Source of the DNA: CAZSAA01 sp964604915
GTDB taxonomy: Bacteria > Patescibacteriota > Patescibacteriia > Patescibacteriales > UBA12465
Assembly: GCA_964604915.1 (NCBI GenBank)
Contig: CAZSAA010000005.1
Coordinates: 1 to 36,410, forward strand
Reading direction: 5' to 3'
DNA: 36,410 nucleotides
Part shown: in pieces, positions 14,901-23,813 of the stretch
How the letters are laid out: every line of letters starts with the position of its first letter
How positions within the stretch are numbered: the first letter of the stretch is position 1
The notes under the pieces: model-generated
Database searches by the model: none
The model's input: the letters and a program-made list of their open reading frames with translations, nothing else
Told to the model about the DNA's origin: nothing
Position numbers and translations under genes: made by a program

Positions 14901-16370
14901 ATGGACATCACGATTGACATCTCCCACTTGATCAACTTTTTTTCTCTGCCTGCGCCTGAGATGGCGAAGGTCTTTTTTCTTAATATCGGCTGGATGGTTT
15001 TCGCCTGGTATATCGTCCAAGGCATCCTCCAGATATATCTGAGCTATATCCGCAAGCATTGGGCGGCTGATAATGCCCGATATTTGCTGTTGGCCATCGA
15101 TATTCCCCGGGGGAACGAGCAATCTCCTAAGGCGGTAGAGAACATCTTCGCCTATCTTGGCGGAGCTCATGGTAGCGTTAATTTCTTCGAGAAATGGTTC
15201 GACGGCAAATTCCAGCTGTCTTTCAGCTTCGAGATCGTCAGCCTAGAAGGCTACACGCAGTTTCTGATCCGTACTCCGGTCGAATGGAGGAATCTAGTGG
15301 AGACGGCAGTATACTCCCAATATCCCGATGCCGAGATTTCCGAGGTGGACGATTACGTCAATACGGTGCCGCATCGTTTCCCTGATGAAGAGTATGATAT
15401 ATGGGGCACGGAATTTATCCAGACCGATCCTTTCCCGTATCCGATAAAGCTATACATGGAATTTGAGCACGATCTAGGCGATAGCGAGAAGCGTTTCCGC
15501 GACCCTATGTCCACCTTGATGGATCTTTGCGGTTCGATCGGTCCGGGCGAACAGCTCTGGTACCAGATCATCGTCATTCCCACCGATTTTTCTTGGGCTA
15601 AGAAAGGCGATGAAGCAGTCAATAAGATATTGGGGAAGAAGGTTACCAAGGCGGGCAAGTTTTCTAAATTCATTTCCGGTTTCGGTGATATCATCGAGGG
15701 TATATTAGGCCTCAAAACAGTTGTCGATCCTAAGGCTAAGCCTAAGGACGAGGGCAAGGGCCTATCGATGATAGAATTGAATCCTAAGCAGAAAAAGCAG
15801 CTCGAAGCCATCTATACCAAAACTTCCAAGATGGGCTTCCAATTCAAGATCAGGGCTGTCTATGTGGCTCGCAAAGAAGCGATGAATCGTGGCAAAGTAA
15901 GTAGCGGATTAGTCGGCTATATGAAGCAATTCATCGCGCTCGATCTCAACAGCTTCAAGCCAGATCTCAAGCGCACCATGACCAAAGTGAGCTATTTCCA
16001 TAAGGATCCGCGTTTGGCCAGGAAGAAAAATAAGCTGATGAGCAATTATATCGCGCGTGAGGACTGGGCCGGACGGGCGCCGGGCATCCTTAACAATGAA
16101 GAGTTGGCGACCATCTGGCATTTCCCGGTCGAATCTTCTTCTCGCTCATCCATGTTGCAGAAATCGCCGGGCCGCAAAGGCGAGGCGCCATCTTCGTTGC
16201 CTGTATTAACGGAAGAAACATCATCTCCCCAACCGGAAGACCGTTTCTCGGTCGATATCGCCGGAGTTTCTCCGGATGCGGTTCCAGTTGAAGATAATAA
16301 GCTGAACAAGTATCTAGGGCAGGTATCTAGCCATGATGCGGGACCGCCGCCTAACCTGCCTACCCTTTGA
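14901..16370 (+). CDS. large membrane-anchored protein, possibly type IV secretion-related
   Basis: A 489-aa protein with one N-terminal membrane helix (about residues 20-46) and a large soluble part. The segment NNEELATIWHFPV near residue 395-410 resembles a stretch before the ATPase core of TraC/VirD4-type conjugation proteins in Patescibacteria, but no Walker motif is present. It may be a partner subunit or a stand-alone N-terminal module. The tail is Ser/Pro-rich and low in complexity. I chose ATG 14901, because ATG 14886 abuts the -10 element and would be untranscribed. The next gene starts one base after its stop. Function inferred only weakly. Confidence 0.6.
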   Translation: MDITIDISHLINFFSLPAPEMAKVFFLNIGWMVFAWYIVQGILQIYLSYIRKHWAADNARYLLLAIDIPRGNEQSPKAVENIFAYLGGAHGSVNFFEKWFDGKFQLSFSFEIVSLEGYTQFLIRTPVEWRNLVETAVYSQYPDAEISEVDDYVNTVPHRFPDEEYDIWGTEFIQTDPFPYPIKLYMEFEHDLGDSEKRFRDPMSTLMDLCGSIGPGEQLWYQIIVIPTDFSWAKKGDEAVNKILGKKVTKAGKFSKFISGFGDIIEGILGLKTVVDPKAKPKDEGKGLSMIELNPKQKKQLEAIYTKTSKMGFQFKIRAVYVARKEAMNRGKVSSGLVGYMKQFIALDLNSFKPDLKRTMTKVSYFHKDPRLARKKNKLMSNYIAREDWAGRAPGILNNEELATIWHFPVESSSRSSMLQKSPGRKGEAPSSLPVLTEETSSPQPEDRFSVDIAGVSPDAVPVEDNKLNKYLGQVSSHDAGPPPNLPTL

Positions 16371-16371
16371 T

Positions 16372-17556
16372 ATGGCAAACACCAAGAAGACAATCGGTAT
16401 CGATGCTAGGTTCTACGGCCCCTTAGGCAAGGGGCTTGGCCGTTATATCCAGGAAATAGTGGATCGCTTAGCGGATAATGACAAGATAAATGACTACGTA
16501 ATATTCTTAGGAAAGGGTAATTATGAAGAATTCCAGCCGGTAGCGGCTAATATCCGTAAGTGCCGTTGCGACGTTCCTTGGTATAGCTTGAGGGAACAGT
16601 TAGAAATGCCTTGGTATATCTGGCGGGAAGGGGTCGACTTGATGCATTTCCCTCATTTCAATGTGCCTTGGCTGACGCCTTGCCCCTTTGTTGTCACCAT
16701 CCATGACCTTATCCTCACTCATTTCCCGACACCTCGTGCCAGCACGCTAACCCCCTTTCTCTACGCCTGCAAGGATCTCGCCTATCGCTTGACCATCCGT
16801 ATCGCCCTTCGCCGGAGCCGGGAAGTCATCGCGGTTTCTAAATTTACCAAGGATGATATCGTCCGCCAATTCAAGGTGGATCCGGCTAAGATTTCCGTTA
16901 CTTATGAAGGGGTGGCTGACATGGGCCAGCAGGCTAGCCTTTTCTGCCCGCCCGATAGCGAGCAGGAGACATTGCGCCGCTATTTCTTGCCGGATAAATT
17001 CTTTCTTTACGTAGGTAATGCCTATCCGCATAAGAATTTGGAACGGCTCGTATCGGCTTTTGCGTCTTTCCATGCCAAGCATAAAGATATCGGCTTAGTG
17101 ATAGTTGGCAAGCATGACTATTTCTATCGCCGCCTCTTAGAGCAAGCTAAGCGTCTCAATCTCTGGCAGGAAGGGAACCACTATACCCCGATTTCCTTTC
17201 CTGGTTATGTCCCTGATCAAGACCTCCAGACCCTATACCGCCAAGCGCTCGCCTATGTTTTCCCCTCTCTCTATGAAGGTTTCGGCCTGCCGCCCCTTGA
17301 AGCGATGTCCTTTTCCTGTCCGGTGCTCAGTTCTGACAAGGGAAGTTTGCCGGAAATCCTAGGGGAGGCGGCGATGTATATGGATCCGGTGAGTCAGGCG
17401 GATATGGAGGCTAAGATGGAACGGATAATCTTCGATGATAAGTTGCGGATGAGCCTCGTTGCCAAAGGATTAGAGAGGATAAAGAAGTATAGTTGGGATG
17501 AGTGTACCCGGCAGACTTCGGCAATATATCAGAGGAATATAGCTGATAAAAAATGA
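16372..17556 (+). CDS. family 4 glycosyltransferase
   Basis: A 394-aa GT-B fold enzyme that would move a sugar from a nucleotide donor to a surface glycan. The N-terminal GIDARFYGPLGKGLGRY contains the glycine-rich acceptor-side loop. VTIHDLILTHFP and AVSKFTKDDI lie in the first domain, FLYVGNAYPHKNLERL begins the donor domain, and EGFGLPPLEAMS (about residue 302) is the E-x7-E nucleotide-sugar motif. I chose ATG 16372 over ATG 16333, which would overlap the previous gene and adds residues unlike the family. It overlaps the DUF4012 gene by four bases, so the product probably decorates the envelope. Confidence 0.88.
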   Translation: MANTKKTIGIDARFYGPLGKGLGRYIQEIVDRLADNDKINDYVIFLGKGNYEEFQPVAANIRKCRCDVPWYSLREQLEMPWYIWREGVDLMHFPHFNVPWLTPCPFVVTIHDLILTHFPTPRASTLTPFLYACKDLAYRLTIRIALRRSREVIAVSKFTKDDIVRQFKVDPAKISVTYEGVADMGQQASLFCPPDSEQETLRRYFLPDKFFLYVGNAYPHKNLERLVSAFASFHAKHKDIGLVIVGKHDYFYRRLLEQAKRLNLWQEGNHYTPISFPGYVPDQDLQTLYRQALAYVFPSLYEGFGLPPLEAMSFSCPVLSSDKGSLPEILGEAAMYMDPVSQADMEAKMERIIFDDKLRMSLVAKGLERIKKYSWDECTRQTSAIYQRNIADKK

Positions 17557-19913
17557 GGGCATATAATCATACAAAGGAACACCGAGATAGCCGGGAAGGT
17601 TCGCCCTTCCTTTTGGACTTGCGCCAGGGCACGAAAGAGTTGAAGGATGCAGCTGCGGCCCGTCCTCTCAAGCTAGCCGGTCCGGATTTTCTCAAGTTCA
17701 AGAAGCAAAGAAGCTGGAAGAAGATCGGTAGGGTGATAGCGGCTCGGTTTTCCCGCCCTAAGGGTTGGAAGAAATTGCGTCGCCGCGCCCAGAAAGCGAT
17801 TGCTAACGAACAGGCCAAGCTTGCCTATTTCGCTCGCCTTGTGCCCACTTTGATCGAAGACAGGGGTACGCATAGGCTCAAAGATATAGAACCGCGCTTA
17901 GGCGGCTACTCCAAGCTATATCATTCCTTGCTATTTTTGAGCGCGCTCATTATCGTCATCCTGCCGTTCAAGCTGATAGCGCAATCCGATGCCGGAATAG
18001 ATAGAATCAAGTCCAATATTATCAGCCGCGCCAAGGAAGGCGTGGGTAGTCTCGCCGCCGCCTATCAATCCGCTACCGGATTGGACTTAACTGGCGCTCG
18101 CCATGACTTTTCCCAAGCTGGGCAGAGCTTTCTGGCTGCTAAGGATCAAATCAGCGATTTCCACCAAATATTATTGAAATTAGCCTCGTTATCCGGTAAC
18201 CAAGATCTTAAAGTCGCCGCTCAAGGCCGTGATTTCCTAGAAATCGCTTCGCTATCGGCCGCGCTCGGTGAAAATGCCAGTTTGATGGCCTCGGCATTAT
18301 TCGATACGCCTGGCAGCCTCTCGGATAAACTGGAGACGGCGACGCGGTATGCGGCGGCCGGTGCGACGCAGATTGGAGAGATAGAGTCACTGATGGAGAA
18401 AGTAGATGAAGGAGTCTTGCCAGCCGAATACGCTGGGAAGTTCCTGGAGATAAAGGCGCAGGCATCCGTTATCCGTTCCGGCCTCGAATCATTCGCTGTT
18501 GAAGCGGAGAAGATCGGTGACCTGCTGGGAGCCGATATGGATCGCCGCTATCTGCTCGTTTTTCAGAATAATTCGGAAATGAGAGGAGCTGGCGGATTCG
18601 CCGGCAGTTTCGCCCTGGTTGATGTTTCGGAAGGGAAGATAAGGAACATCGAAGTGCCAGCTGGCGGTTCATATGATACGGAGGCCGGCATGTTAGATTT
18701 CATCCAAGCCCCGGCACCGCTTCGCTTGCTAAATGCTCGATGGTTCTTCTGGGATGCTAATTGGTGGCCTGACTGGCCGACTTCCGCTCAGAATATGATG
18801 TATATGTATGAGAAGAGCAGCGGCCCATCGGTCGATGGCGTCATCGCCGTTACCCCCAGCCTCATCGAGCGCTTGCTCGCGGCTTTAGGGCCGATTATCC
18901 TGGAAGATGGCACTGTTATCGGCTCGGATAATTTTTGGCAATATTTGCAGGTGACGGTGGAGCAGGATAATATCCGCGAAAAGCACCCTGATTTAGTGGC
19001 CGACGTGCCCTCTATCGAGGAGAATCAACCCAAGAAGATAATTGGCGAGCTGGCTAGCAAGATGATCGAGGAATTGCCCGCCCGCATCAATCAAGATAAT
19101 CTCATACCGGTCATCCAAGCGATCGAGGATAGCTTGGAGGGGAAGGACCTGATGCTATATTTTTCCGACAGCGATTTGCAATCCAAAGTTTCGGCATATA
19201 ATTGGGGCGGGGCAATGAGGCAGGCGCCGCAGGACTATCTCCTGGTCGCTCATACCAATATTGGCGGACAGAAGACGGATCGGGTGATGGAAGAAAAAAT
19301 TTCGCATCAGGCCAGCATCGATGCTTCCGGCGGCATCATCGATACGGTGACCATCGTCAGGAAGCATGAGGGGATAAAGGGCGATGCCTTTACCGGCGTG
19401 CGCAATGTCGATTGGCTGCGCGTGTACGTTCCGGCTGGTAGCCAGCTAATTTCCGCTTCAGGATTTTCTCAACCCGATAGCGCTCTTTTCGAGCAGCCCG
19501 AAGCGGGTTGGCAACAGTTGCCAGCGTTAGCTAACGAGGATGCGGCGATAGAGCTGCCATCCGGGGTCAAGTCATATCAGGAGAATGGCTTCCAGGTTTT
19601 CGCGGATTGGGTTATGACCGACCCAGGCGAGGAGAGCGTTATCAGACTCTCATACCGTCTGCCTTTTTTGGTGTCGGATCGGCGCAGCAATATGTCGCTC
19701 AAGGAAGAGATATTGTCCGCGATCGGGTTCGCGCCTGATGATTTCCATAGCTACTCCCTCCTTTGGCAGAAACAGCCGGGAATATCGCCGGCTTGTATAA
19801 GTCAGGCGGTCCAGGTGCCGAGTAATTTAGAGATAAGATGGCAATATCCGGATATCACCGGCGTTTGCCAGCCTGCTTCGGGCGATCGGGCTTTCGCTAT
19901 CATATTCAATTAA
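17553..19913 (+). CDS. DUF4012 family surface protein (786 aa)
   Basis: The first 120 residues are strongly basic and probably cytoplasmic. A membrane helix follows (about residues 125-145), and then a 640-residue outer region. The centre (about residues 338-352) has NNSEMRGAGGFAGSF, the hallmark of DUF4012, a domain common in Patescibacteria and Actinobacteria whose function is unknown. Upstream of it are Ala/Ser-rich helices, and the last 200 residues look beta-rich. Overlap with the glycosyltransferase and a 4-base gap to the next surface protein suggest one envelope module. A role in anchoring or displaying surface polymer is an inference. Confidence 0.8.
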   Translation: MRAYNHTKEHRDSREGSPFLLDLRQGTKELKDAAAARPLKLAGPDFLKFKKQRSWKKIGRVIAARFSRPKGWKKLRRRAQKAIANEQAKLAYFARLVPTLIEDRGTHRLKDIEPRLGGYSKLYHSLLFLSALIIVILPFKLIAQSDAGIDRIKSNIISRAKEGVGSLAAAYQSATGLDLTGARHDFSQAGQSFLAAKDQISDFHQILLKLASLSGNQDLKVAAQGRDFLEIASLSAALGENASLMASALFDTPGSLSDKLETATRYAAAGATQIGEIESLMEKVDEGVLPAEYAGKFLEIKAQASVIRSGLESFAVEAEKIGDLLGADMDRRYLLVFQNNSEMRGAGGFAGSFALVDVSEGKIRNIEVPAGGSYDTEAGMLDFIQAPAPLRLLNARWFFWDANWWPDWPTSAQNMMYMYEKSSGPSVDGVIAVTPSLIERLLAALGPIILEDGTVIGSDNFWQYLQVTVEQDNIREKHPDLVADVPSIEENQPKKIIGELASKMIEELPARINQDNLIPVIQAIEDSLEGKDLMLYFSDSDLQSKVSAYNWGGAMRQAPQDYLLVAHTNIGGQKTDRVMEEKISHQASIDASGGIIDTVTIVRKHEGIKGDAFTGVRNVDWLRVYVPAGSQLISASGFSQPDSALFEQPEAGWQQLPALANEDAAIELPSGVKSYQENGFQVFADWVMTDPGEESVIRLSYRLPFLVSDRRSNMSLKEEILSAIGFAPDDFHSYSLLWQKQPGISPACISQAVQVPSNLEIRWQYPDITGVCQPASGDRAFAIIFN

Positions 19914-19917
19914 TCAT

Positions 19918-21897
19918 ATGGCAGAAAAAAATGACAAACGCACCAAGCGCGCCAAGATAAGGAAAGAGGATAAGAATGAGGTAGACGCCTTCATCGAGCG
20001 GCCGGTGCCGGAAAACGAAGAAGTCGAGTATTTTGACAAGGCGGTCCGGGCGCAGCAGTGGCGAGGTGACGTCGAGAGCAATTTGCAGGCGATATATGAA
20101 GATCGGAACGGGCGGATGATTGATGTAAAGAAGATAAAGAAGCGCCGTCCGCGCCTGATAATATTGCGTGTCTTCAAATGGCTGCTATGGCTCTTCTTAC
20201 TTGGTATCGCCGGCTATCTTTCCTATCAATACCTATCCGATCCTTCACTTAGCGGCCAATCGCTAGAAATGACTATCCAGGCGCCGACTGAGATCGATGC
20301 TAATGAAGGATTTACATATCAGATCGGATATCGCAACTTGACCCGACAAGCGATAAAAAACATCAGGTTAGAGGTAGTTCTACCCGATAACTTCATCTGG
20401 GAATCATCATCTTCCGCCTCGACTACGCCTGGTATATACCAAGTCGCCGATCTCAATCCTCGCGGCAGCGGACTCTTGGAAATAAAGGGCAGGATCCTTG
20501 GTAGCGACGGATCGGTCAACGTGGCTAACGCGAAGATAAGGTATAGCGTCGGCGATTTCACTAGTGAATTTCTCAAGGAAGCCGGTATCAATACGATTAT
20601 CAAAGGCGTCGGGTTGCAAGTGGCCGCCGACTATTCGGACGTAGTCCTCTCTGGCAGCGACCAGGCCCTTTCGCTCTCTTTCAGCAATATAACCAGGGAT
20701 CCTTTCGGTCCTATGAGAATAAGCGTAAACTTGCCTGACAAGACCCGTTTCAACGGGGCGGTCCAAGCGGAGCTGGAAGCAGCTGAGGATTCTGGAATAA
20801 CCGTCGAGAAGACCAGTGAAAGTTCCTGGACTATCAGCGGCCTTAAGTCCGGTCTCGAAGGATTTAAGCTCACCTGGCATTACTTGGTAGAAGATATCGA
20901 CAAAGGAGAAATCACCCTTATCCTGGAAGAGCAGGACCAAGCCGGCCTATACCACCCAATCTGGCAGAAGAAGGCGGCTTTTGAGGCGGTAAAGAGCGAC
21001 CTTAATCTCATCCTCTTGGCTAACGGCAGCAAGTCGGATAATTCGGCGGATTTTTCCAGCCGTATAGAATACGTGCTCAGTTATGAGAACCATGGTTCAT
21101 CTTCTCTTAGGGATGTGATCCTGGTAGCGAGCGTCCAGGGCGGTTTCGTCGATTGGAATAGCTTGCAGACAGAAGTGCCTGGTAGCGTAGCGAGCAACGC
21201 CATCTTGTGGGACAAATCTAGCTATGCGCCGCTCGCCCAGATCGATCCGGGAGAATCAGGGGAGATCAAATTTTCCTTAGGTATCAAGGCCTTCGATGAG
21301 ACGCAACTTTCGGCTGATCCGACCATCAATTCATACGCCCAGTTCAAGCTCGCTGACGCCAGCAGTATCGGCGACGAATATAATCGCAGCAACAGTATCA
21401 GGACGAACCTGAATAGCGATTTTTCCTTGTCAGAAAAGATCCTGTATTTCGATGAGGATAATATACCGGTCGGTTCCGGCCCTCTGCCGCCTCAGGTCGG
21501 GCAGAAGAGCAGTTTCAAGGTATATTGGACCCTACGTAACAACCTGCATGAGCTTGGCGATGCTAAGGTGACTATGCAGTTGCCTGGTTATATGGAATTT
21601 GAAAACGGGCAGAAGAACAGCGTCGGATCCGTCTATTATGATGAATCCAGCCGCATAGTCACTTGGGATATCGGCCGTTTGCCCATCTCCGTATATCGGG
21701 CGGATGCGGAATTTTCCATCTCCATCACTCCGAGCGAGAGCGACCGCAACAAGATACTGGTCATTTCTTCCGGCAGCTGGGCAAGAGCTATCGATTCTAG
21801 CACGGGAGCCAGTCTGCAGAAGCAGGTCAAGGCCAAAACTACCAAACTGGAGGATGACGAGATTGCCGGGCTGAGCAATTCGGGGATAGTTAACTAA
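19918..21897 (+). CDS. membrane-anchored surface protein with DUF11-like beta-sandwich repeats
   Basis: A 659-aa protein. A charged cytoplasmic segment of about 75 residues and a KKRRPR stop are followed by one membrane helix (about residues 80-104). The outer part looks like four or so Ig-like or DUF11-like repeats, with recurring patterns such as YQIGYRNLT, LSYENHGSSSLRDV and YWTLRNNLHELGDAKV ahead of glycine/aspartate turns. DUF11-type repeats are typical of bacterial surface proteins. It is cotranscribed with the DUF4012 gene, and 7 bases separate it from tgt. Stalk or adhesin roles would be guesses. Confidence 0.75.
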   Translation: MAEKNDKRTKRAKIRKEDKNEVDAFIERPVPENEEVEYFDKAVRAQQWRGDVESNLQAIYEDRNGRMIDVKKIKKRRPRLIILRVFKWLLWLFLLGIAGYLSYQYLSDPSLSGQSLEMTIQAPTEIDANEGFTYQIGYRNLTRQAIKNIRLEVVLPDNFIWESSSSASTTPGIYQVADLNPRGSGLLEIKGRILGSDGSVNVANAKIRYSVGDFTSEFLKEAGINTIIKGVGLQVAADYSDVVLSGSDQALSLSFSNITRDPFGPMRISVNLPDKTRFNGAVQAELEAAEDSGITVEKTSESSWTISGLKSGLEGFKLTWHYLVEDIDKGEITLILEEQDQAGLYHPIWQKKAAFEAVKSDLNLILLANGSKSDNSADFSSRIEYVLSYENHGSSSLRDVILVASVQGGFVDWNSLQTEVPGSVASNAILWDKSSYAPLAQIDPGESGEIKFSLGIKAFDETQLSADPTINSYAQFKLADASSIGDEYNRSNSIRTNLNSDFSLSEKILYFDEDNIPVGSGPLPPQVGQKSSFKVYWTLRNNLHELGDAKVTMQLPGYMEFENGQKNSVGSVYYDESSRIVTWDIGRLPISVYRADAEFSISITPSESDRNKILVISSGSWARAIDSSTGASLQKQVKAKTTKLEDDEIAGLSNSGIVN

Positions 21898-21904
21898 CAT
21901 ATAC

Positions 21905-22999
21905 ATGTTCAAGATTAAAGATAATAGTGGCAATATTCGCCGCGGTACGATTAATACTGCCCATGGGAAAATCGATACGCCATTTTTCATGCCTGATGCC
22001 ACGCGCGGGTTTCTCAAGCTGATCGATAATGCCGAGGTGAAGGCGACCGGTACGCGGGCGATGGTAGTCAATACTTTTCACTTGTATCTCCAGCCTGGGA
22101 TTAAGGTGATAAAGAAGGCTGGCGGCATCCACGCCTTCATGGGCTGGGACGGTCCGTTACTTTCCGATTCTGGCGGCTACCAAGTCTTTTCGCTCATCCA
22201 TCGCAATCCGCAGATGGGTAAGATCGATGATAACGGCGCTATTTTCCGCTCTCCTCTGGACGGCTCTAAACATGAACTCACGCCCGAGAAGTCTATCCAG
22301 ATTCAATTCGACCTCGGCGTAGACATGATGGTCTGTTTGGATGATTGCCCGCCTAATGAATTTTCCCGGCCTGATCTGGAAAGGGCGGTCGAGCGCACCA
22401 TCGTTTGGGCTAGGCGCTGCCGAGTGGAATATGATAGGCAGATCAAGAAGAGGAATATCCCATCCGCTAAGCGTCCGCTGCTCTTCGGGGTTATCCAGGG
22501 CGGTGCGGAAATAGACTTGCGGGAACATTGCGCCAAGGAGTTGGCCAAGCTTAGTTTTGACGGCTATGGTTTCGGCGCTAGGCCGGTCGATAGGCAAGGG
22601 AAGTTCTTGGGAGAAGTGCTCAAGAAGACCGCTAGCTTCATTCCGGCGGATTCCTTGCGCTTCGCGCTTGGTATCGGCACGCCGGAAGATATCATCCGTT
22701 GCGCTAAGCTCGGTTGGGACATGTTCGACTGCGTCATCCCGACCAGGGAAGGGCGGCATGGACGCTTGTTTTCATTCACTAAATCTTGGCGGAAAAACGT
22801 CATAAATATCAATAATGCGAAATTCGAGCAGGATTTCCGGGCGATATCGGCCGATAGCGCTATCGTTAGCCTGAAATCGCATACCCGTGCCTATCTTCAC
22901 CATCTTTTCCGTCTCAATGAGGGCTTGGGACAGAAATTGGCTTCTTTGAGTAATCTTGAGCGATATCAGCGCCTTTTGGCCGCCATTAGGCATAAGTAG
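21905..22999 (+). CDS. tgt: tRNA-guanine transglycosylase, divergent, zinc cysteines lost
   Basis: TGT swaps guanine 34 of GUN-anticodon tRNAs for a queuosine precursor. D88 in DSGGYQVFSL and nucleophile D275 in DMFDCVIPTREGRHG match the catalytic residues, and FGVIQGG and RAYLHHL are conserved. Two features are odd. Where bacterial TGT has the zinc-binding C-x-C-x2-C just before RAYLHHL, this protein has Ser318, Ile320 and Leu323. The usual GGLAVGE loop reads GARPVDR, so base recognition may also differ. The 364-aa length is normal. It ends the surface-protein operon. It may be a Patescibacteria subfamily with an altered substrate. Confidence 0.9.
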   Translation: MFKIKDNSGNIRRGTINTAHGKIDTPFFMPDATRGFLKLIDNAEVKATGTRAMVVNTFHLYLQPGIKVIKKAGGIHAFMGWDGPLLSDSGGYQVFSLIHRNPQMGKIDDNGAIFRSPLDGSKHELTPEKSIQIQFDLGVDMMVCLDDCPPNEFSRPDLERAVERTIVWARRCRVEYDRQIKKRNIPSAKRPLLFGVIQGGAEIDLREHCAKELAKLSFDGYGFGARPVDRQGKFLGEVLKKTASFIPADSLRFALGIGTPEDIIRCAKLGWDMFDCVIPTREGRHGRLFSFTKSWRKNVININNAKFEQDFRAISADSAIVSLKSHTRAYLHHLFRLNEGLGQKLASLSNLERYQRLLAAIRHK

Positions 23000-23091
23000 T
23001 GTTAGAAATTTTTAGAGATGTAGAATGTTATTATTTACTTTTTATTTAATTATCGGTATTATAAGTTTAAGGCTTGATTATAGATGGTTTT

Positions 23092-23628
23092 ATGTCCAAT
23101 AAGATAAAAAAATGGCAGGAGTTGTCAAGAGAAATAGTTTTTCAAAAATATAGTCGAAAAATAGAAAAGGTACTATATAAAATGCCTAATGAGGAAGAAA
23201 GTGATTTTTATTTAAAAAAAGAAGGGCCTGCCACAGGAATCTTGGCTATTACCAAGGATCAGCGTGTAATATTAGTTAAACAGTTTCGTCCAGGTCCGAA
23301 CGAGATATTAAGCGAATTACCGGGTGGATATATTGGAGAAAATGAAATTCCAGAACAGGCCGCTGAGAGAGAACTTTTAGAAGAAACAGGATATAGAGGA
23401 AGCGTAAAGATTGTTGCAACCGTATACGATTGTGCCTATTCTACCATGAATAGATATTGCGCTGTTATAACAAATTGCGAGAAAATAGCCGAACAGAATT
23501 TGGATAAAAATGAGTTTGCAGAAGTGATTTTAATGCCACTTTCGGAATTTAGGGAACTGCTTAAAACCGGAAAGAATACCGATGTGGAAATTGGATATAT
23601 TGGACTGGATTATCTAGGGTTATTATAA
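23092..23628 (+). CDS. NUDIX hydrolase, ADP-ribose pyrophosphatase-like
   Basis: The complete NUDIX box G-x5-E-x7-REL-x-EE-x-G is present at about residues 78-100 (GYIGENE, then RELLEETG), binding the divalent metal needed to cleave nucleoside diphosphates linked to another group. The preceding VKQFRPGPNEILSELPGG is typical of ADP-ribose pyrophosphatases, so ADP-sugar cleavage is the best guess. The protein is 178 aa from ATG 23092; TTG 23074 is a weaker start. It is strikingly AT-rich (13 G or C in bases 23161-23220) between GC-richer tgt and pyk, which suggests gain by transfer. Confidence 0.85.
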   Translation: MSNKIKKWQELSREIVFQKYSRKIEKVLYKMPNEEESDFYLKKEGPATGILAITKDQRVILVKQFRPGPNEILSELPGGYIGENEIPEQAAERELLEETGYRGSVKIVATVYDCAYSTMNRYCAVITNCEKIAEQNLDKNEFAEVILMPLSEFRELLKTGKNTDVEIGYIGLDYLGLL

Positions 23629-23730
23629 GCGAAAAAAGTGTGATTATTCTCAGATTATAAAGATAGAATCCATTTTTCACTAATCGGTTTTTGATTATTT
23701 GAAGTCCTTTCCAAAACAGGCCGGATAGTC

Positions 23731-23736
23731 TATAAT
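23731..23736 (+). promoter_or_regulatory. -10 element upstream of pyk
   Basis: A perfect TATAAT, but no convincing -35 element lies 16-18 bp upstream (TTTCCA is the best). The leader that would follow holds two short hairpins, TGGCA/TGCCA (23742-23755) and CGGC/GCCG further on. Confidence 0.5.
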
Positions 23737-23813
23737 AATGGTGGCATTTTTGCCATTGCAGACGGCTCCGGCCGCTTTATTTATTTAATTCACATTAAGA
23801 TAAGAACAAGAGT

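Noticed and set aside
22157..22759. A 200-codon open frame on the minus strand within tgt, and similar long minus-strand frames in other genes (for example 10277-10744 and 33824-34288).
   Set aside because: They lie wholly antisense to well-supported genes, have no family motifs, and share no start context with the real genes.
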